From positions 1 to 31,873 of the forward strand of contig CAMCFD010000004.1 in assembly GCA_945874115.1 (NCBI GenBank): a stretch of 31,873 nucleotides of DNA, given 5' to 3'. The DNA is from Rickettsia typhi. GTDB lineage: Bacteria > Pseudomonadota > Alphaproteobacteria > Rickettsiales > UBA1997. Under the pieces are notes generated by a model that made no database searches, was not told where the DNA came from, and was given only the letters and a program-made list of their open reading frames with translations. Within the stretch, counting starts at the first letter, position 1, and each line of letters opens with the position of its first letter. A program made the translations under genes and the position numbers. This document shows, one piece after another, positions 23,657 through 31,251 of the stretch.

Positions 23657-24220
23657 TTAATATCCTTGGCGATAATTTTGCTGATAATTTTGTTGATATG
23701 GCTGATTTTGATAATATTCACCACCACTTCTTGCCGGCGCACCATATCCTTGATTCATCGATCCACCGCCATTATTATAACCACCATTATTGCCGCCACT
23801 CGCACCACCAGAAGCGCCAGAATAAGGAATCACCACCGAATATTTTGGCTGCTTAAAGTCACGGCAATAAACCGACCAAGCTGAAAACGCTGGCAAAACT
23901 AACATTGTTCCAATCGCATCAGCCAAACATCTTCCGCCCTCAGCCTTATTAGAACGCACAGCCTGCCAACTTTCAAGCTTAACTTGCGCAGTTCCATATC
24001 CTTCTTTCGTCAAAACTGCGGTATAATTTTTCGGCTCAATTCTAATTGTTGCTGGCGTTTTACCATAATTTCTGCCTTCGATAAAAATATCAGCGCCAGA
24101 AGGCGAGCTTTCTATGGTCAAATCAACCTCTTTCTTGTTCATAAGATAAGCACAAGACGCAGCGTTTTGCAACAAAACCGCCAAAACCGCCACTTTCAAC
24201 ACAGATTTTATAATTTTCAT
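23657..24220 (-). CDS. PEGA-domain lipoprotein with low-complexity C-terminus
   Basis: From the ATG at 24220 the 187-aa protein has a lipoprotein signal peptide, MKIIKSVLKVAVLAVLLQNA followed by ASC, with cysteine 23 as the lipidation site. A PEGA domain follows at about residues 33-75: VDLTIESSPSGADIFIEG, YGKTPATIRI and YTAVLTKEGY, a surface-layer-associated beta fold. A second hydrophobic stretch, GTMLVLPAFSAWSVYC, lies near 105-120. The last 55 residues are rich in G, N, Y and Q (for example YYQNQPYQQNYQQNYRQGY). The function is unknown; PEGA domains occur in envelope proteins. It has its own strong promoter. The frame may extend seven codons upstream to 24241, but the signal peptide supports 24220. 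Confidence 0.8.
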   Translation of the reverse strand: MKIIKSVLKVAVLAVLLQNAASCAYLMNKKEVDLTIESSPSGADIFIEGRNYGKTPATIRIEPKNYTAVLTKEGYGTAQVKLESWQAVRSNKAEGGRCLADAIGTMLVLPAFSAWSVYCRDFKQPKYSVVIPYSGASGGASGGNNGGYNNGGGSMNQGYGAPARSGGEYYQNQPYQQNYQQNYRQGY

Positions 24221-24248
24221 ATTTTTAAATATTTTTAACAATTTCTAG

Positions 24249-24277
24249 ATTATATCACATTTTTGGACGAAATGCAA
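24249..24277 (-). promoter_or_regulatory. Promoter of the PEGA lipoprotein gene
   Basis: TTGCAT (24277-24272) and TATAAT (24254-24249), read on the minus strand, are 17 bases apart, and the start codon at 24220 follows 28 bases later. The perfect -10 and ideal spacing make this a confident call. It lies just past the lpxL stop, so the lipoprotein can be transcribed independently. Confidence 0.7.
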
Positions 24278-24292
24278 CTTTTTTCTTACAAA

Positions 24293-25183
24293 CTATTTCT
24301 TCCAGCGATTATGAACCCAAAACCATTGATGCGGAAATTCTCTTATCCAATCTTCTAATTTTTTATTAATCATTCGCGTCAAATCGAGAATGTCCTTATT
24401 TAAATCATCTGATTTTTTAAATTCAAGAGGTTTTTCAATTTTTATTTCAAACTTGAACTCTTTATTGATACGAATTGAGCGCGCCGCAATCAGCGGAACG
24501 TCATATTTTAAAGCAATCCGCGCCAGTGAAGTTGTCGTAATTGCATCATCATGAAAAAACTTAACTAGCTCGCCTTCGCTAGTTTTTTGGTCGGCCAAAA
24601 TTACAACATATTGGCCATTTTTTATCGCCGCAATAATTTCGCGACTTCCTTTCGAACTTTTCGCAATCAATTTTGTATCGCGAATTTGCGCCGTCATTTT
24701 TTCAACATAAGGATTGTTCAGGGGCCGATAAACAGTGCTTACATCGAAGCCCAAATTCGCTAAAATCTTCGGCCCAATTTCCCAATTTCCAATATGCGCC
24801 GAAAAAATTAAACCGCCTTTTTCTTTGTTATTTTTGATAAAATCAATGTTTTGCAAAGTTTCTTCATCAATAATAACATATTTTTTCAATAAATTTTGCG
24901 GATTTTCTCGCGAAATGTGAACATATTCTCCGACAATTCTACCAAGATTATCCCACATATCTTCAACAATTTCAAGCTTTCGTGCCTTGTTTAAATTTGG
25001 CAAAGCTTTAGAAATATTGTCAAAAGCTAATTTGTTTGTCGAGTGTCTTTTTCCCACAGTTTTTGCCAAAAATGCCGCAAAATTTGACGCATTTTTAGGC
25101 CCCAAAAAACGAAAAAACAAAAGCGCAAGCCAGACAATTAAAGCCTCGAGCAAATAACGAATTTTTTTCAACAAATTTTTCAT
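24293..25183 (-). CDS. lpxL: Lipid A biosynthesis lauroyl (Kdo2-lipid IVA) acyltransferase
   Basis: LpxL (HtrB) transfers a secondary acyl chain to the Kdo2-lipid IVA intermediate at the inner membrane. The 296-aa protein has an N-terminal membrane anchor (ALIVWLALLFFRFLG). The catalytic HX4E motif is in FSAHIGNWEIGP, STVYRPLNNPYVEKM is the family's conserved YRP block, and GQYVVILADQK replaces the usual LxDQ. The end is FPHQWFWVHNRWKK, a clear family signature (PxQWxWxHxRW). The Msb/LpxL/LpxM subtype cannot be fixed by eye. The lpxK gene lies upstream on the same strand, separated by palindromic element B, which would be in the 5' leader of lpxL if they share a transcript. Presence of lipid A genes excludes a lineage without LPS. 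Confidence 0.93.
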   Translation of the reverse strand: MKNLLKKIRYLLEALIVWLALLFFRFLGPKNASNFAAFLAKTVGKRHSTNKLAFDNISKALPNLNKARKLEIVEDMWDNLGRIVGEYVHISRENPQNLLKKYVIIDEETLQNIDFIKNNKEKGGLIFSAHIGNWEIGPKILANLGFDVSTVYRPLNNPYVEKMTAQIRDTKLIAKSSKGSREIIAAIKNGQYVVILADQKTSEGELVKFFHDDAITTTSLARIALKYDVPLIAARSIRINKEFKFEIKIEKPLEFKKSDDLNKDILDLTRMINKKLEDWIREFPHQWFWVHNRWKK

Positions 25184-25189
25184 TAGACA

Positions 25190-25340
25190 CTGTTAACAAA
25201 GTTAAAATACTTGAGATTTGGACATATTTTTAGCGCTTTTTGAATAAAATTGCAAGAAATATCGGATATATTTTGAGCAATTTTATTCGAAAATAAGCAA
25301 AAATAGAGCGGAATATAAAGTGTCTTAACTTTGCTAACAG
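25190..25340. repeat. 151-bp palindromic element, copy B
   Basis: The ends CTGTTAACAAAGTTAA (25190-25205) and TTAACTTTGCTAACAG (25325-25340) are inverted repeats with one mismatch over 16 bp. Inside, 25242-25253 pairs perfectly with 25277-25288, extended outward by four A-T pairs after one bulge. The loop contains AATATCGGATATATTTT. ATTTTTAGCG (25226) and GCAAAAAT (25297) sit as in copy A. The core of 79 bp aligns with the 78-bp core of copy A (4108-4185), while the outer arms differ in sequence. The right end provides the last codons and TAG stop of lpxK; the left end lies 6 bases before the lpxL start codon. No coding capacity. Confidence 0.82.
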
Positions 25341-26335
25341 CGCCAACTTTTCTTTAAAATTTCCCTAATTTTTTCGATGATTATTTCTTCATTTTTAAAC
25401 TTGAATTCAATATCTAGAAAATCGATTTTTTGACGATATTCTTCATCAAATTTTACCCAATCTTTTTTAGTGCAAACAAGCTTCGCGCTAATATTATCAG
25501 CCTTTTTCAAAAGATTATCCAAGTCAGATTTTGCATAAAAATAATGATCGGCAAAACTCACGGTTTCAACTAAATTTAATTCTTGTTTTCGCAAAAAAGA
25601 ATAGAATTTTTCAGGATAAGCAAGTCCGCAAAACGCCATTAATTTTTGATCGCGAAATTTGTCTAAATTGGTCGCACAAATTTCGGCTTTCACCACTTTA
25701 TTTTTTGCAATTTCGCCGCTTAAAATTTCTTGCAAATCACTTTCGATTTCGCCAACAACTATAATTAAATCAGAAATTTTCAATCCACTCTCAACGCCTT
25801 GTCTTAGTGGCCCCGCAGGAAATAAAAAACCATTTCCGAATTTAATTTTTCCATCAATTACTAAAATAACCACATCTTTTTTCAGCGAATTATTTTGCAT
25901 TCCGTCATCAAGAATTATCGCTTGAATTTGCGACATTTTCTCGATTTCTTTGACGCCAGAAAGCCGATTTTTTGCGATAAAAGTTGGCGCAATTTCGGCC
26001 AAAATCAAGGCTTCGTCGCCAACATCTTTAGCGCTTGAGCGACCAACTTGAACTTGACAAAAATCACTTTGCGCCCCGCCATATCCACGACTTAAATAAC
26101 AAAAATTGGCGCCAAAATTTGATCGCAAAATCTTGCCAATTGCGACCGCGCTTGGCGTTTTTCCTGAACCGCCAACGGTAATGTTGCCAACACAAATTAT
26201 CGGCTTGCGGCTTTTTTGCGGCTTAATTGTCGCGCTTAAAACTCGCGTCAAAACCGCATAAACAAAGGATAGGGGCAATAAACAAAAAGCGATAATATTT
26301 TTCTTCAACCAAAATTTTGGCGTTTTTATCAACAT
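25334..26335 (-). CDS. lpxK: Tetraacyldisaccharide 4'-kinase LpxK
   Basis: LpxK phosphorylates the 4' position of the lipid A disaccharide precursor on the inner membrane. The protein has 333 residues from the ATG at 26335 and begins MLIKTPKFWLKKNIIAFCLL, the usual start with a membrane-binding helix. The P-loop is in PIICVGNITVGGSGKTP. LSRGYGG, VGDEALILA and the conserved ILDDGMQNNSL (family DDGFQ) follow. FLFPAGPLRQ and VCTKKDWVKF complete the signature. The frame could begin at 26371, but the extra residues are atypical. The last residues and stop codon come from palindromic element B. xseA lies 104 bases upstream on the same strand. Confidence 0.93.
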   Translation of the reverse strand: MLIKTPKFWLKKNIIAFCLLPLSFVYAVLTRVLSATIKPQKSRKPIICVGNITVGGSGKTPSAVAIGKILRSNFGANFCYLSRGYGGAQSDFCQVQVGRSSAKDVGDEALILAEIAPTFIAKNRLSGVKEIEKMSQIQAIILDDGMQNNSLKKDVVILVIDGKIKFGNGFLFPAGPLRQGVESGLKISDLIIVVGEIESDLQEILSGEIAKNKVVKAEICATNLDKFRDQKLMAFCGLAYPEKFYSFLRKQELNLVETVSFADHYFYAKSDLDNLLKKADNISAKLVCTKKDWVKFDEEYRQKIDFLDIEFKFKNEEIIIEKIREILKKSWRC

Positions 26336-26438
26336 AATTATTATTTTATTTCGCAAAAATTTTAATCGCAACAGCCGCCAAAATCAATATTTGCCAAGAT
26401 TCTACAAATTTTTTCAAGAAAATCAAGTGTCGCAAATT

Positions 26439-27800
26439 TTATTTTTCCAACTTAAAATCGGGCGAAAAATTTTCTTTTTCAATCGCCAAAACTTGCGAAG
26501 AAAATCGGCCATTTTTCATTTCTACCACAATTTCATCGCTAATTTTTATTTGTTCGATCAAAGAAATCAGAGCGCCATTTTTGTTTTTTATCAAGCAAAA
26601 TCCGCGATTTAAAATTTCTTGATAATGATTCGCTTTCAATAATTTTTCTAAATTTCGCAATTTATTTTCAACATTTTGCAAAATATTTTCTGTTTTCACC
26701 GCTAAAATTTGCGAAAAATGGGCAATTTTATATTTTTGCATTTCGACTTTATTAAGAATTTCGTTTTTAGAAATTAACTTTCCAAGCAAGTTTTCTTGTT
26801 TTTCATTAATCGCATAAACGAAAGCAAAATCAAGCTTTTGCGCGACATTCCTAAATTTATCTAAAATATTCGCAAACATTTTTTCGGGCGAAATAATATA
26901 TCTCTCAAGATTACCCAAATATTCTTGTCTATTGTGCAAAGCCATATTTTGCGCCACTTTCAAAGATTTTTGCAAATATTGAAGATTGTCTTTTAAGTCT
27001 TGCAATATCGGCGTCGCAATTTCTGCGGCCGCGGTGGGCGTTGGCGCGCGCAAATCGGCAACATAATCAAGCAAACTGAAATCGGTTTCGTGACCAATTG
27101 CCGAAATTATAGGAATGTCGCACTTAAAGGCCTCGCGCACTAAATCTTCGTCGCTAAACGGCAATAAATCTTCGATCGAGCCGCCACCGCGCGCAATTAT
27201 CAACAAATCTGGCCGCCTGTCACCTTTAGTTTTGGCGAAAAATTTAATTGCCTTCACCACTTCTCTCGCCGCACTTTTGCCCTGAACCGCGACCGAATAA
27301 ATCATCACATGCGAAGGACATCTCGCCTCAATTCGATGCAAAATATCCTGCACAACCGCGCCGGTTTGCGAAGTTATAACGCCAATTCTGCGCGCAAAAA
27401 ACGGCAATTCTTTTTTGTGAATTTCGTCAAACAAACCTTCGCTCGCAAGCTTTTGACGCCTCTTCTCAAGCATTTCCATAATCGCACCAACACCAGCAAC
27501 TTCAACCTTCTCAACAATAATTTGATAATTCGAACGTGCGCCAAAAGTCGTGATTCGTCCAAAAGCGACAATTTGCAAACCATCCGCAATGTCAAAATCG
27601 ATTAAATCCGCAGCGTCTTTGAAACAAACCGACGACAAAACTGCCTCTTCATCTTTAAGCGAAAAATAAATATGTCCACTCATCGCGCGCTTTAAACCAC
27701 TAATTTCGCCCCTGATTTTCACATAGCCAAAAGCGTCTTCGACCACCATTTTTATCGACCTACTAAATTCCGCAACACTAAATTCAGGAATATTCATCAT
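26439..27800 (-). CDS. xseA: Exodeoxyribonuclease VII large subunit
   Basis: XseA with XseB degrades single-stranded DNA in repair. The 453-aa product has the N-terminal OB fold: FSVAEFSRSIKMVVEDAFG, VKIRGEISGLKRAMSGHIYF and SLKDEEAVLSSVCFKD. The catalytic core carries RIGVITSQTGAVVQDILHRI, LLIIARGGGSIEDLLPFSDE, and PIISAIGHETDFSLLDYVAD then LRAPTPTAAAE, all diagnostic. A long coiled-coil region (about 280-400) precedes the C-terminal segment, where QEILNRGFCLIKNKNG is the usual YxRGYAxV repeat. The length is normal. The start has two consecutive ATGs (27800 and 27797). It diverges from ssb, another single-stranded DNA protein. xseB is not in the window. Confidence 0.96.
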   Translation of the reverse strand: MMNIPEFSVAEFSRSIKMVVEDAFGYVKIRGEISGLKRAMSGHIYFSLKDEEAVLSSVCFKDAADLIDFDIADGLQIVAFGRITTFGARSNYQIIVEKVEVAGVGAIMEMLEKRRQKLASEGLFDEIHKKELPFFARRIGVITSQTGAVVQDILHRIEARCPSHVMIYSVAVQGKSAAREVVKAIKFFAKTKGDRRPDLLIIARGGGSIEDLLPFSDEDLVREAFKCDIPIISAIGHETDFSLLDYVADLRAPTPTAAAEIATPILQDLKDNLQYLQKSLKVAQNMALHNRQEYLGNLERYIISPEKMFANILDKFRNVAQKLDFAFVYAINEKQENLLGKLISKNEILNKVEMQKYKIAHFSQILAVKTENILQNVENKLRNLEKLLKANHYQEILNRGFCLIKNKNGALISLIEQIKISDEIVVEMKNGRFSSQVLAIEKENFSPDFKLEK

Positions 27801-27831
27801 TTTTTAAAAATTTTACAATTTTTCTTGTTTT

Positions 27832-27859
27832 TTAACATTTTTATTGCAACAATTATAAT
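27832..27859 (+). promoter_or_regulatory. Promoter of ssb
   Basis: TTAACA (27832-27837) and a perfect TATAAT (27854-27859) are spaced by 16 bases, in the divergent xseA-ssb region. The transcript would start near 27866, about 86 bases before the ssb ATG. Confidence 0.6.
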
Positions 27860-27887
27860 AGCTTTTTTTAAAAAGTAAGCAATTTGT

Positions 27888-27918
27888 TTGTAAGATAGTT
27901 TTTCGCGTTAGCTTACAA
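27888..27918 (+). promoter_or_regulatory. Inverted repeat in the ssb leader
   Basis: TTGTAAG (27888-27894) and CTTACAA (27912-27918) are complementary across a 17-nt interval, 34 bases before the ssb start. It may be a weak RNA hairpin or an operator half-site pair. It does not resemble a known LexA box of Alphaproteobacteria (GTTCN7GTTC). Confidence 0.3.
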
Positions 27919-27951
27919 CCAAGAATACAAACCCTTTAATTAAACAACATT

Positions 27952-28395
27952 ATGTCAATAAACAAAGTAATTTTAGTAGGAAATGTCGGGCAAGATCCCG
28001 AAATTAGAACAACCCAAGACAGCCGCGAGATTGCGACTTTTTCTCTTGCAACTTCCGACAGCTGGAAAGATAAATCTTCGGGCGAGAAAAAAGAAAAAAC
28101 CGAATGGCATCGCGTTGTGATTTTCTCACAAGGCCTTGTTGGAATCGCCAAAAGCTATGTCAAAAAAGGCACCAAGCTTTATATCGAAGGCCAATTGCAA
28201 ACCAGAAAATGGACGGACAGCAACGGCGCTGAAAAATATACAACCGAAATCGTTTTGCAAAATTATAATTCAACTTTGCAAATCCTTGATGGCAAAGGCG
28301 GCGAAAGCTCTACTCCACGCTCATCAAACGGCGGATCATCTAAAAAAGGCGGCGATGTTTCAATCGAAGAAATGGATGACGAAATTCCGTTTTAG
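27952..28395 (+). CDS. ssb: Single-stranded DNA-binding protein
   Basis: SSB coats single-stranded DNA and recruits repair and replication proteins. The 147-aa product has the OB fold: MSINKVILVGNVGQDPEIRT, IATFSLATSDSWKDKSSGEK, TEWHRVVIFSQGLVGIAKSY and KKGTKLYIEGQLQTRKW. These are the family's standard blocks. A G- and S-rich linker (about 115-135) follows, then the acidic protein-docking tip DDEIPF, equivalent to DDDIPF of E. coli. The start at 27952 lacks a Shine-Dalgarno sequence. A strong terminator follows the stop, so the gene is transcribed alone. Confidence 0.97.
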   Translation: MSINKVILVGNVGQDPEIRTTQDSREIATFSLATSDSWKDKSSGEKKEKTEWHRVVIFSQGLVGIAKSYVKKGTKLYIEGQLQTRKWTDSNGAEKYTTEIVLQNYNSTLQILDGKGGESSTPRSSNGGSSKKGGDVSIEEMDDEIPF

Positions 28396-28408
28396 GTCAT
28401 CTTAAACT

Positions 28409-28458
28409 TCATCGCATTTGTAAATTTTACGCGAAAAATTACAGATGCGATGATTTTT
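28409..28458 (+). terminator. Rho-independent terminator of ssb
   Basis: TCATCGCATTTGTAA (28409-28423) pairs with TTACAGATGCGATGA (28439-28453), 15 bp with one G-U pair. The stem is directly followed by TTTTTATTATT. It begins 13 bases past the ssb stop codon. This is the clearest intrinsic terminator in the window. Confidence 0.85.
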
Positions 28459-28561
28459 ATTATTAAAATCAGTTCACGACAAATCCCATTTTTTAAACGA
28501 ACTTCATCAAGCTAATCATTGAGATTTGCGAAAAAATCCCAAAAAATCCACTCATAAATTA

Positions 28562-28590
28562 TTGCATTTTTTATTTTTGTCTGCTAAAAT
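28562..28590 (+). promoter_or_regulatory. Promoter of nuoG
   Basis: TTGCAT (28562-28567) and TAAAAT (28585-28590) are spaced by 17 bases, about 30 bases before the nuoG start at 28622. Together with the ssb terminator upstream this makes nuoG an independent transcription unit. Confidence 0.6.
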
Positions 28591-28621
28591 TCGATAATAT
28601 TTCAAAAAATAATACAGCAAA

Positions 28622-30646
28622 ATGGTAACAGTTACGATTAACAACCGAGAAATTGAAGTGCCCGAAGGCATTACTTTGATTCAAGCCTGCGAAATGGCAG
28701 AAGTTGAAATCCCGCGCTTTTGCTATCACGAACGCCTTTCAATTGCCGGAAATTGCCGCATGTGCCTAGTTGAAGTCGTTGGCGGCCCTCCGAAACCCGT
28801 GGCCTCTTGCGCCATGCCAGTCGCCGGCGGAATGAAAGTTTTTACTGATTCGCCAATGGTTAAAAAAGCCCGCGAAGGCGTAATGGAATTCTTGCTTGCC
28901 AACCACCCGCTTGACTGCCCAATTTGTGATCAGGGCGGCGAATGCGATTTGCAAGATCAAGCCTATCAATATGGCAAAGATAACAGCCAATATCACGAAA
29001 ATAAGCGCTCCGTCAAAGACAAAAACCTCGGCCCGCTTGTCAAAACTGAAATGACACGCTGCATTCAATGCACAAGATGCGTGCGCTTCACAACCGATGT
29101 TGCGGGCGTGTCAGAGCTTGGCGCTGTTGGTCGCGGTGAAACTATGGAAATCACTTCTTACCTCGAAAAAGCCCTAACTTCAGAGCTTTCTGGCAACATA
29201 ATCGATCTTTGCCCCGTTGGCGCTCTAACTCTCAAGCCTTATTCATTTAACGCCAGAAGCTGGGAACTTCAAAAAACCCAAACAATCGACGTAATGGACG
29301 GCCTTGGAAGCAACATACGCCTTGACTCACGCGGAGTTGAAATTATGCGAATTTTGCCTCGACTCAACGAAGAAATTAACGAAGAATGGATTTCTGACAA
29401 AACCAGACTTGCCTATGAAGGCCTGAAATATCAGCGTCTTGACAATGTTTATGTTAAAAATAACGGCAAGCTTGAAAAATCTGATTTTAATTCTGCATAT
29501 AAAATCATCGCACAAAAAATAAAATCACTCAAAGGCAGCGAAATCGCGGCTTTTAGCGGAAAATTATCATCAGTTGACGAGATTTTTGCACTCAAAAAAT
29601 TGATGGAAAAAATTGGAAGCGAAAATTATGATTGCCGCTTAAACGGCGAAAACATTGATTCAAGTGATCGCGCCTCATTTTTATTTAACACTCAAATCGC
29701 CGAAATTGAAAATTGCGACACTTGTTTATTAGTCGGTGTCAACCCTCGTAAAGACGCGCCAGTTCTAAACGCGCGCCTTACAAAAAAATCACTAAACAAA
29801 AATTTCAAGATTGGCGCAATCGGCACCGATGCTGACTTAACCTATAAATATCAAGATTTAGGAAGCGACATTAGTGCGCTTGAAAAAATCCTTGATGAAA
29901 AATCAGAATTTGGCGCAATTTTAGCAAAATCACAAAAACCAATTCTCATTCTAGGCGCTGATGCAGTAAGCGGCGACAATGGTGAACAAGTTTTAAATTT
30001 GGCCAAAAAAATCGCCGAAAAATATAAATTTATCCACGACAGTTGGAACGGATTTAACTTTTTAAGCAAGTCAACAGGCTTAATTAACGGCCTCGAACTC
30101 GGTTTTTGCGGAAGAAAAACTTCGCAAATCTTCGACGAAATAAAGAACGACAAAATCAAACTCACATTCCTTCTTGGAGTTGACGACGATATCGATTTCG
30201 AAGCACTAAAAAACAGCTTCGTGGTTTATATTGGGTCACACGGGGACAACGGGGCCAAAGCCGCAGACATAATTCTGCCAAGCGTTGCTTACAGTGAAAA
30301 AGAAGCAATTTATGTCAACATCGAAGGTCGCCCACAAAAAACCAGTCGCGCAATTTTTGGCCCAACCAACGCCAAAGAAGATGCGCAAATCATAGTTGAG
30401 ATCGCCAATATTTGCGACATTAATCTTGGCTTTAAAAACACAAAAGAGCTTCACAAAGAAATTGTCGAATATAGCCACAATTTAGGCGAATTTGGCAAAA
30501 TTCATAAAGCAAAATGGCAAAAATCTGGCGAAATTTCGTCAAAAATTGATAAAAATGCTGCAATTTTGGCCAAAAACTATGATTTTTACCAAACTAACCC
30601 AATTGCAAGATCTTCGCCAACATTAGCGAAATTCAGCAATTTATAG
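28622..30646 (+). CDS. nuoG: NADH-quinone oxidoreductase subunit G (75-kDa subunit of complex I)
   Basis: NuoG carries iron-sulfur clusters of the peripheral arm that pass electrons from NADH toward quinone. The 674-aa protein begins with a ferredoxin-like domain: C34, C45, C48 and C63 ligate the [2Fe-2S] cluster (RFCYHERLSIAGNCRMC). H95, C99, C102 and C108 (HPLDCPICDQGGEC) ligate the His-Cys [4Fe-4S] cluster. C147, C150, C153 and C197 (CIQCTRC, DLCPVG) ligate the next [4Fe-4S] cluster. The rest is a molybdopterin-oxidoreductase-like domain without active cofactor residues. The extra N7-cluster motif of E. coli is absent, as in mitochondrial-type forms. The usual alphaproteobacterial neighbour nuoH is missing; rpsP comes next, so the nuo genes are dispersed. 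Confidence 0.96.
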   Translation: MVTVTINNREIEVPEGITLIQACEMAEVEIPRFCYHERLSIAGNCRMCLVEVVGGPPKPVASCAMPVAGGMKVFTDSPMVKKAREGVMEFLLANHPLDCPICDQGGECDLQDQAYQYGKDNSQYHENKRSVKDKNLGPLVKTEMTRCIQCTRCVRFTTDVAGVSELGAVGRGETMEITSYLEKALTSELSGNIIDLCPVGALTLKPYSFNARSWELQKTQTIDVMDGLGSNIRLDSRGVEIMRILPRLNEEINEEWISDKTRLAYEGLKYQRLDNVYVKNNGKLEKSDFNSAYKIIAQKIKSLKGSEIAAFSGKLSSVDEIFALKKLMEKIGSENYDCRLNGENIDSSDRASFLFNTQIAEIENCDTCLLVGVNPRKDAPVLNARLTKKSLNKNFKIGAIGTDADLTYKYQDLGSDISALEKILDEKSEFGAILAKSQKPILILGADAVSGDNGEQVLNLAKKIAEKYKFIHDSWNGFNFLSKSTGLINGLELGFCGRKTSQIFDEIKNDKIKLTFLLGVDDDIDFEALKNSFVVYIGSHGDNGAKAADIILPSVAYSEKEAIYVNIEGRPQKTSRAIFGPTNAKEDAQIIVEIANICDINLGFKNTKELHKEIVEYSHNLGEFGKIHKAKWQKSGEISSKIDKNAAILAKNYDFYQTNPIARSSPTLAKFSNL

Positions 30647-30697
30647 CGCGCCCATTTTTCAAAAACCCGCGCCTTGTTGATCTTGACGAAAAAACGC

Positions 30698-30726
30698 TTG
30701 CTTTTTATTTTTTGCAAGTATATAAT
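30698..30726 (+). promoter_or_regulatory. Promoter of rpsP
   Basis: TTGCTT (30698-30703) and a perfect TATAAT (30721-30726) have 17-base spacing and lie 60 bases before the rpsP start. CTTGC and GCAAG flank the spacer as an inverted repeat, which could be regulatory. Confidence 0.65.
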
Positions 30727-30786
30727 TATCAATTCGTCATTATCAGTTAAAAGCGGCTAATTTTAATTATAATTTAATTTGTTGAT

Positions 30787-31182
30787 ATGCTAAAAATTCG
30801 TCTTTCTCGCGGTGGTAGAAAAGGTGTTCCATTCTACAGAATCGTTGTTACAAACAGCACTTCTCCTCGCGATAGTAAGTTCATTGAAAAACTTGGAACA
30901 TACAATCCTTTGCTTGAAACTAGCAAAGAATCTCGTGTCACAATTGACAAAGCTCGTGTTGAACACTGGCTTTCTGTTGGCGCTAAACCTACTGAAAAAG
31001 TTGCGAAATTCTTGCGCGACCTTGGTTGCAAAGGCGCTGAAAAACATCAGCCAAACTTCGTAGCAAAACAAAAAGGTGATGGCTTGAAGAAAAAAGCTTT
31101 AGAAAAAGCAAAAGCTGAGCAAGAAGCGAAAGCTGCTGCTCAAGCCGAAGCTGAAACTCCAAAAGAAGAAGCTGCTGCTTAG
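30787..31182 (+). CDS. rpsP: 30S ribosomal protein bS16
   Basis: bS16 stabilises the 5' domain of 16S rRNA in the small subunit. The 131-aa product has the conserved MLKIRLSRGGRKGVPFYRIV, TNSTSPRDSKFIEKLGTYNP and RVEHWLSVGAKPTEKVAKFL. The domain of about 80 aa is followed by a K-, A- and E-rich extension of about 45 residues (ALEKAKAEQEAKAAAQAEAE), as found in other alphaproteobacterial S16 proteins. Codon choice here uses more T-ending codons (GGT, GTT, CGT) than its neighbours, as expected of a highly expressed gene. The common partners rimM, trmD and rplS are absent; rdgB follows after a long hairpin. Confidence 0.97.
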   Translation: MLKIRLSRGGRKGVPFYRIVVTNSTSPRDSKFIEKLGTYNPLLETSKESRVTIDKARVEHWLSVGAKPTEKVAKFLRDLGCKGAEKHQPNFVAKQKGDGLKKKALEKAKAEQEAKAAAQAEAETPKEEAAA

Positions 31183-31189
31183 CAAATTA

Positions 31190-31226
31190 TATTCGCAAGC
31201 GACTTTTTATCGCGCGCTTGCGAATA
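31190..31226 (+). terminator. Strong hairpin after rpsP (no U-tract)
   Basis: TATTCGCAAGCG (31190-31201) and CGCTTGCGAATA (31215-31226) form a perfect 12-bp stem with a 13-nt loop, starting 8 bases after the rpsP stop. The bases that follow (AACTCCCG) are not U-rich, so it is not a classical intrinsic terminator. It might protect the 3' end of the rpsP message or separate it from rdgB. Confidence 0.5.
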
Positions 31227-31251
31227 AACTCCCGTAATCAATTTTCAAAAA

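Noticed and set aside
23584..23856. A 90-codon His/Ile-rich frame on the plus strand
   Set aside because: It is mostly antisense to the repetitive tail of the PEGA lipoprotein, which has a signal peptide, domain and promoter on the minus strand.
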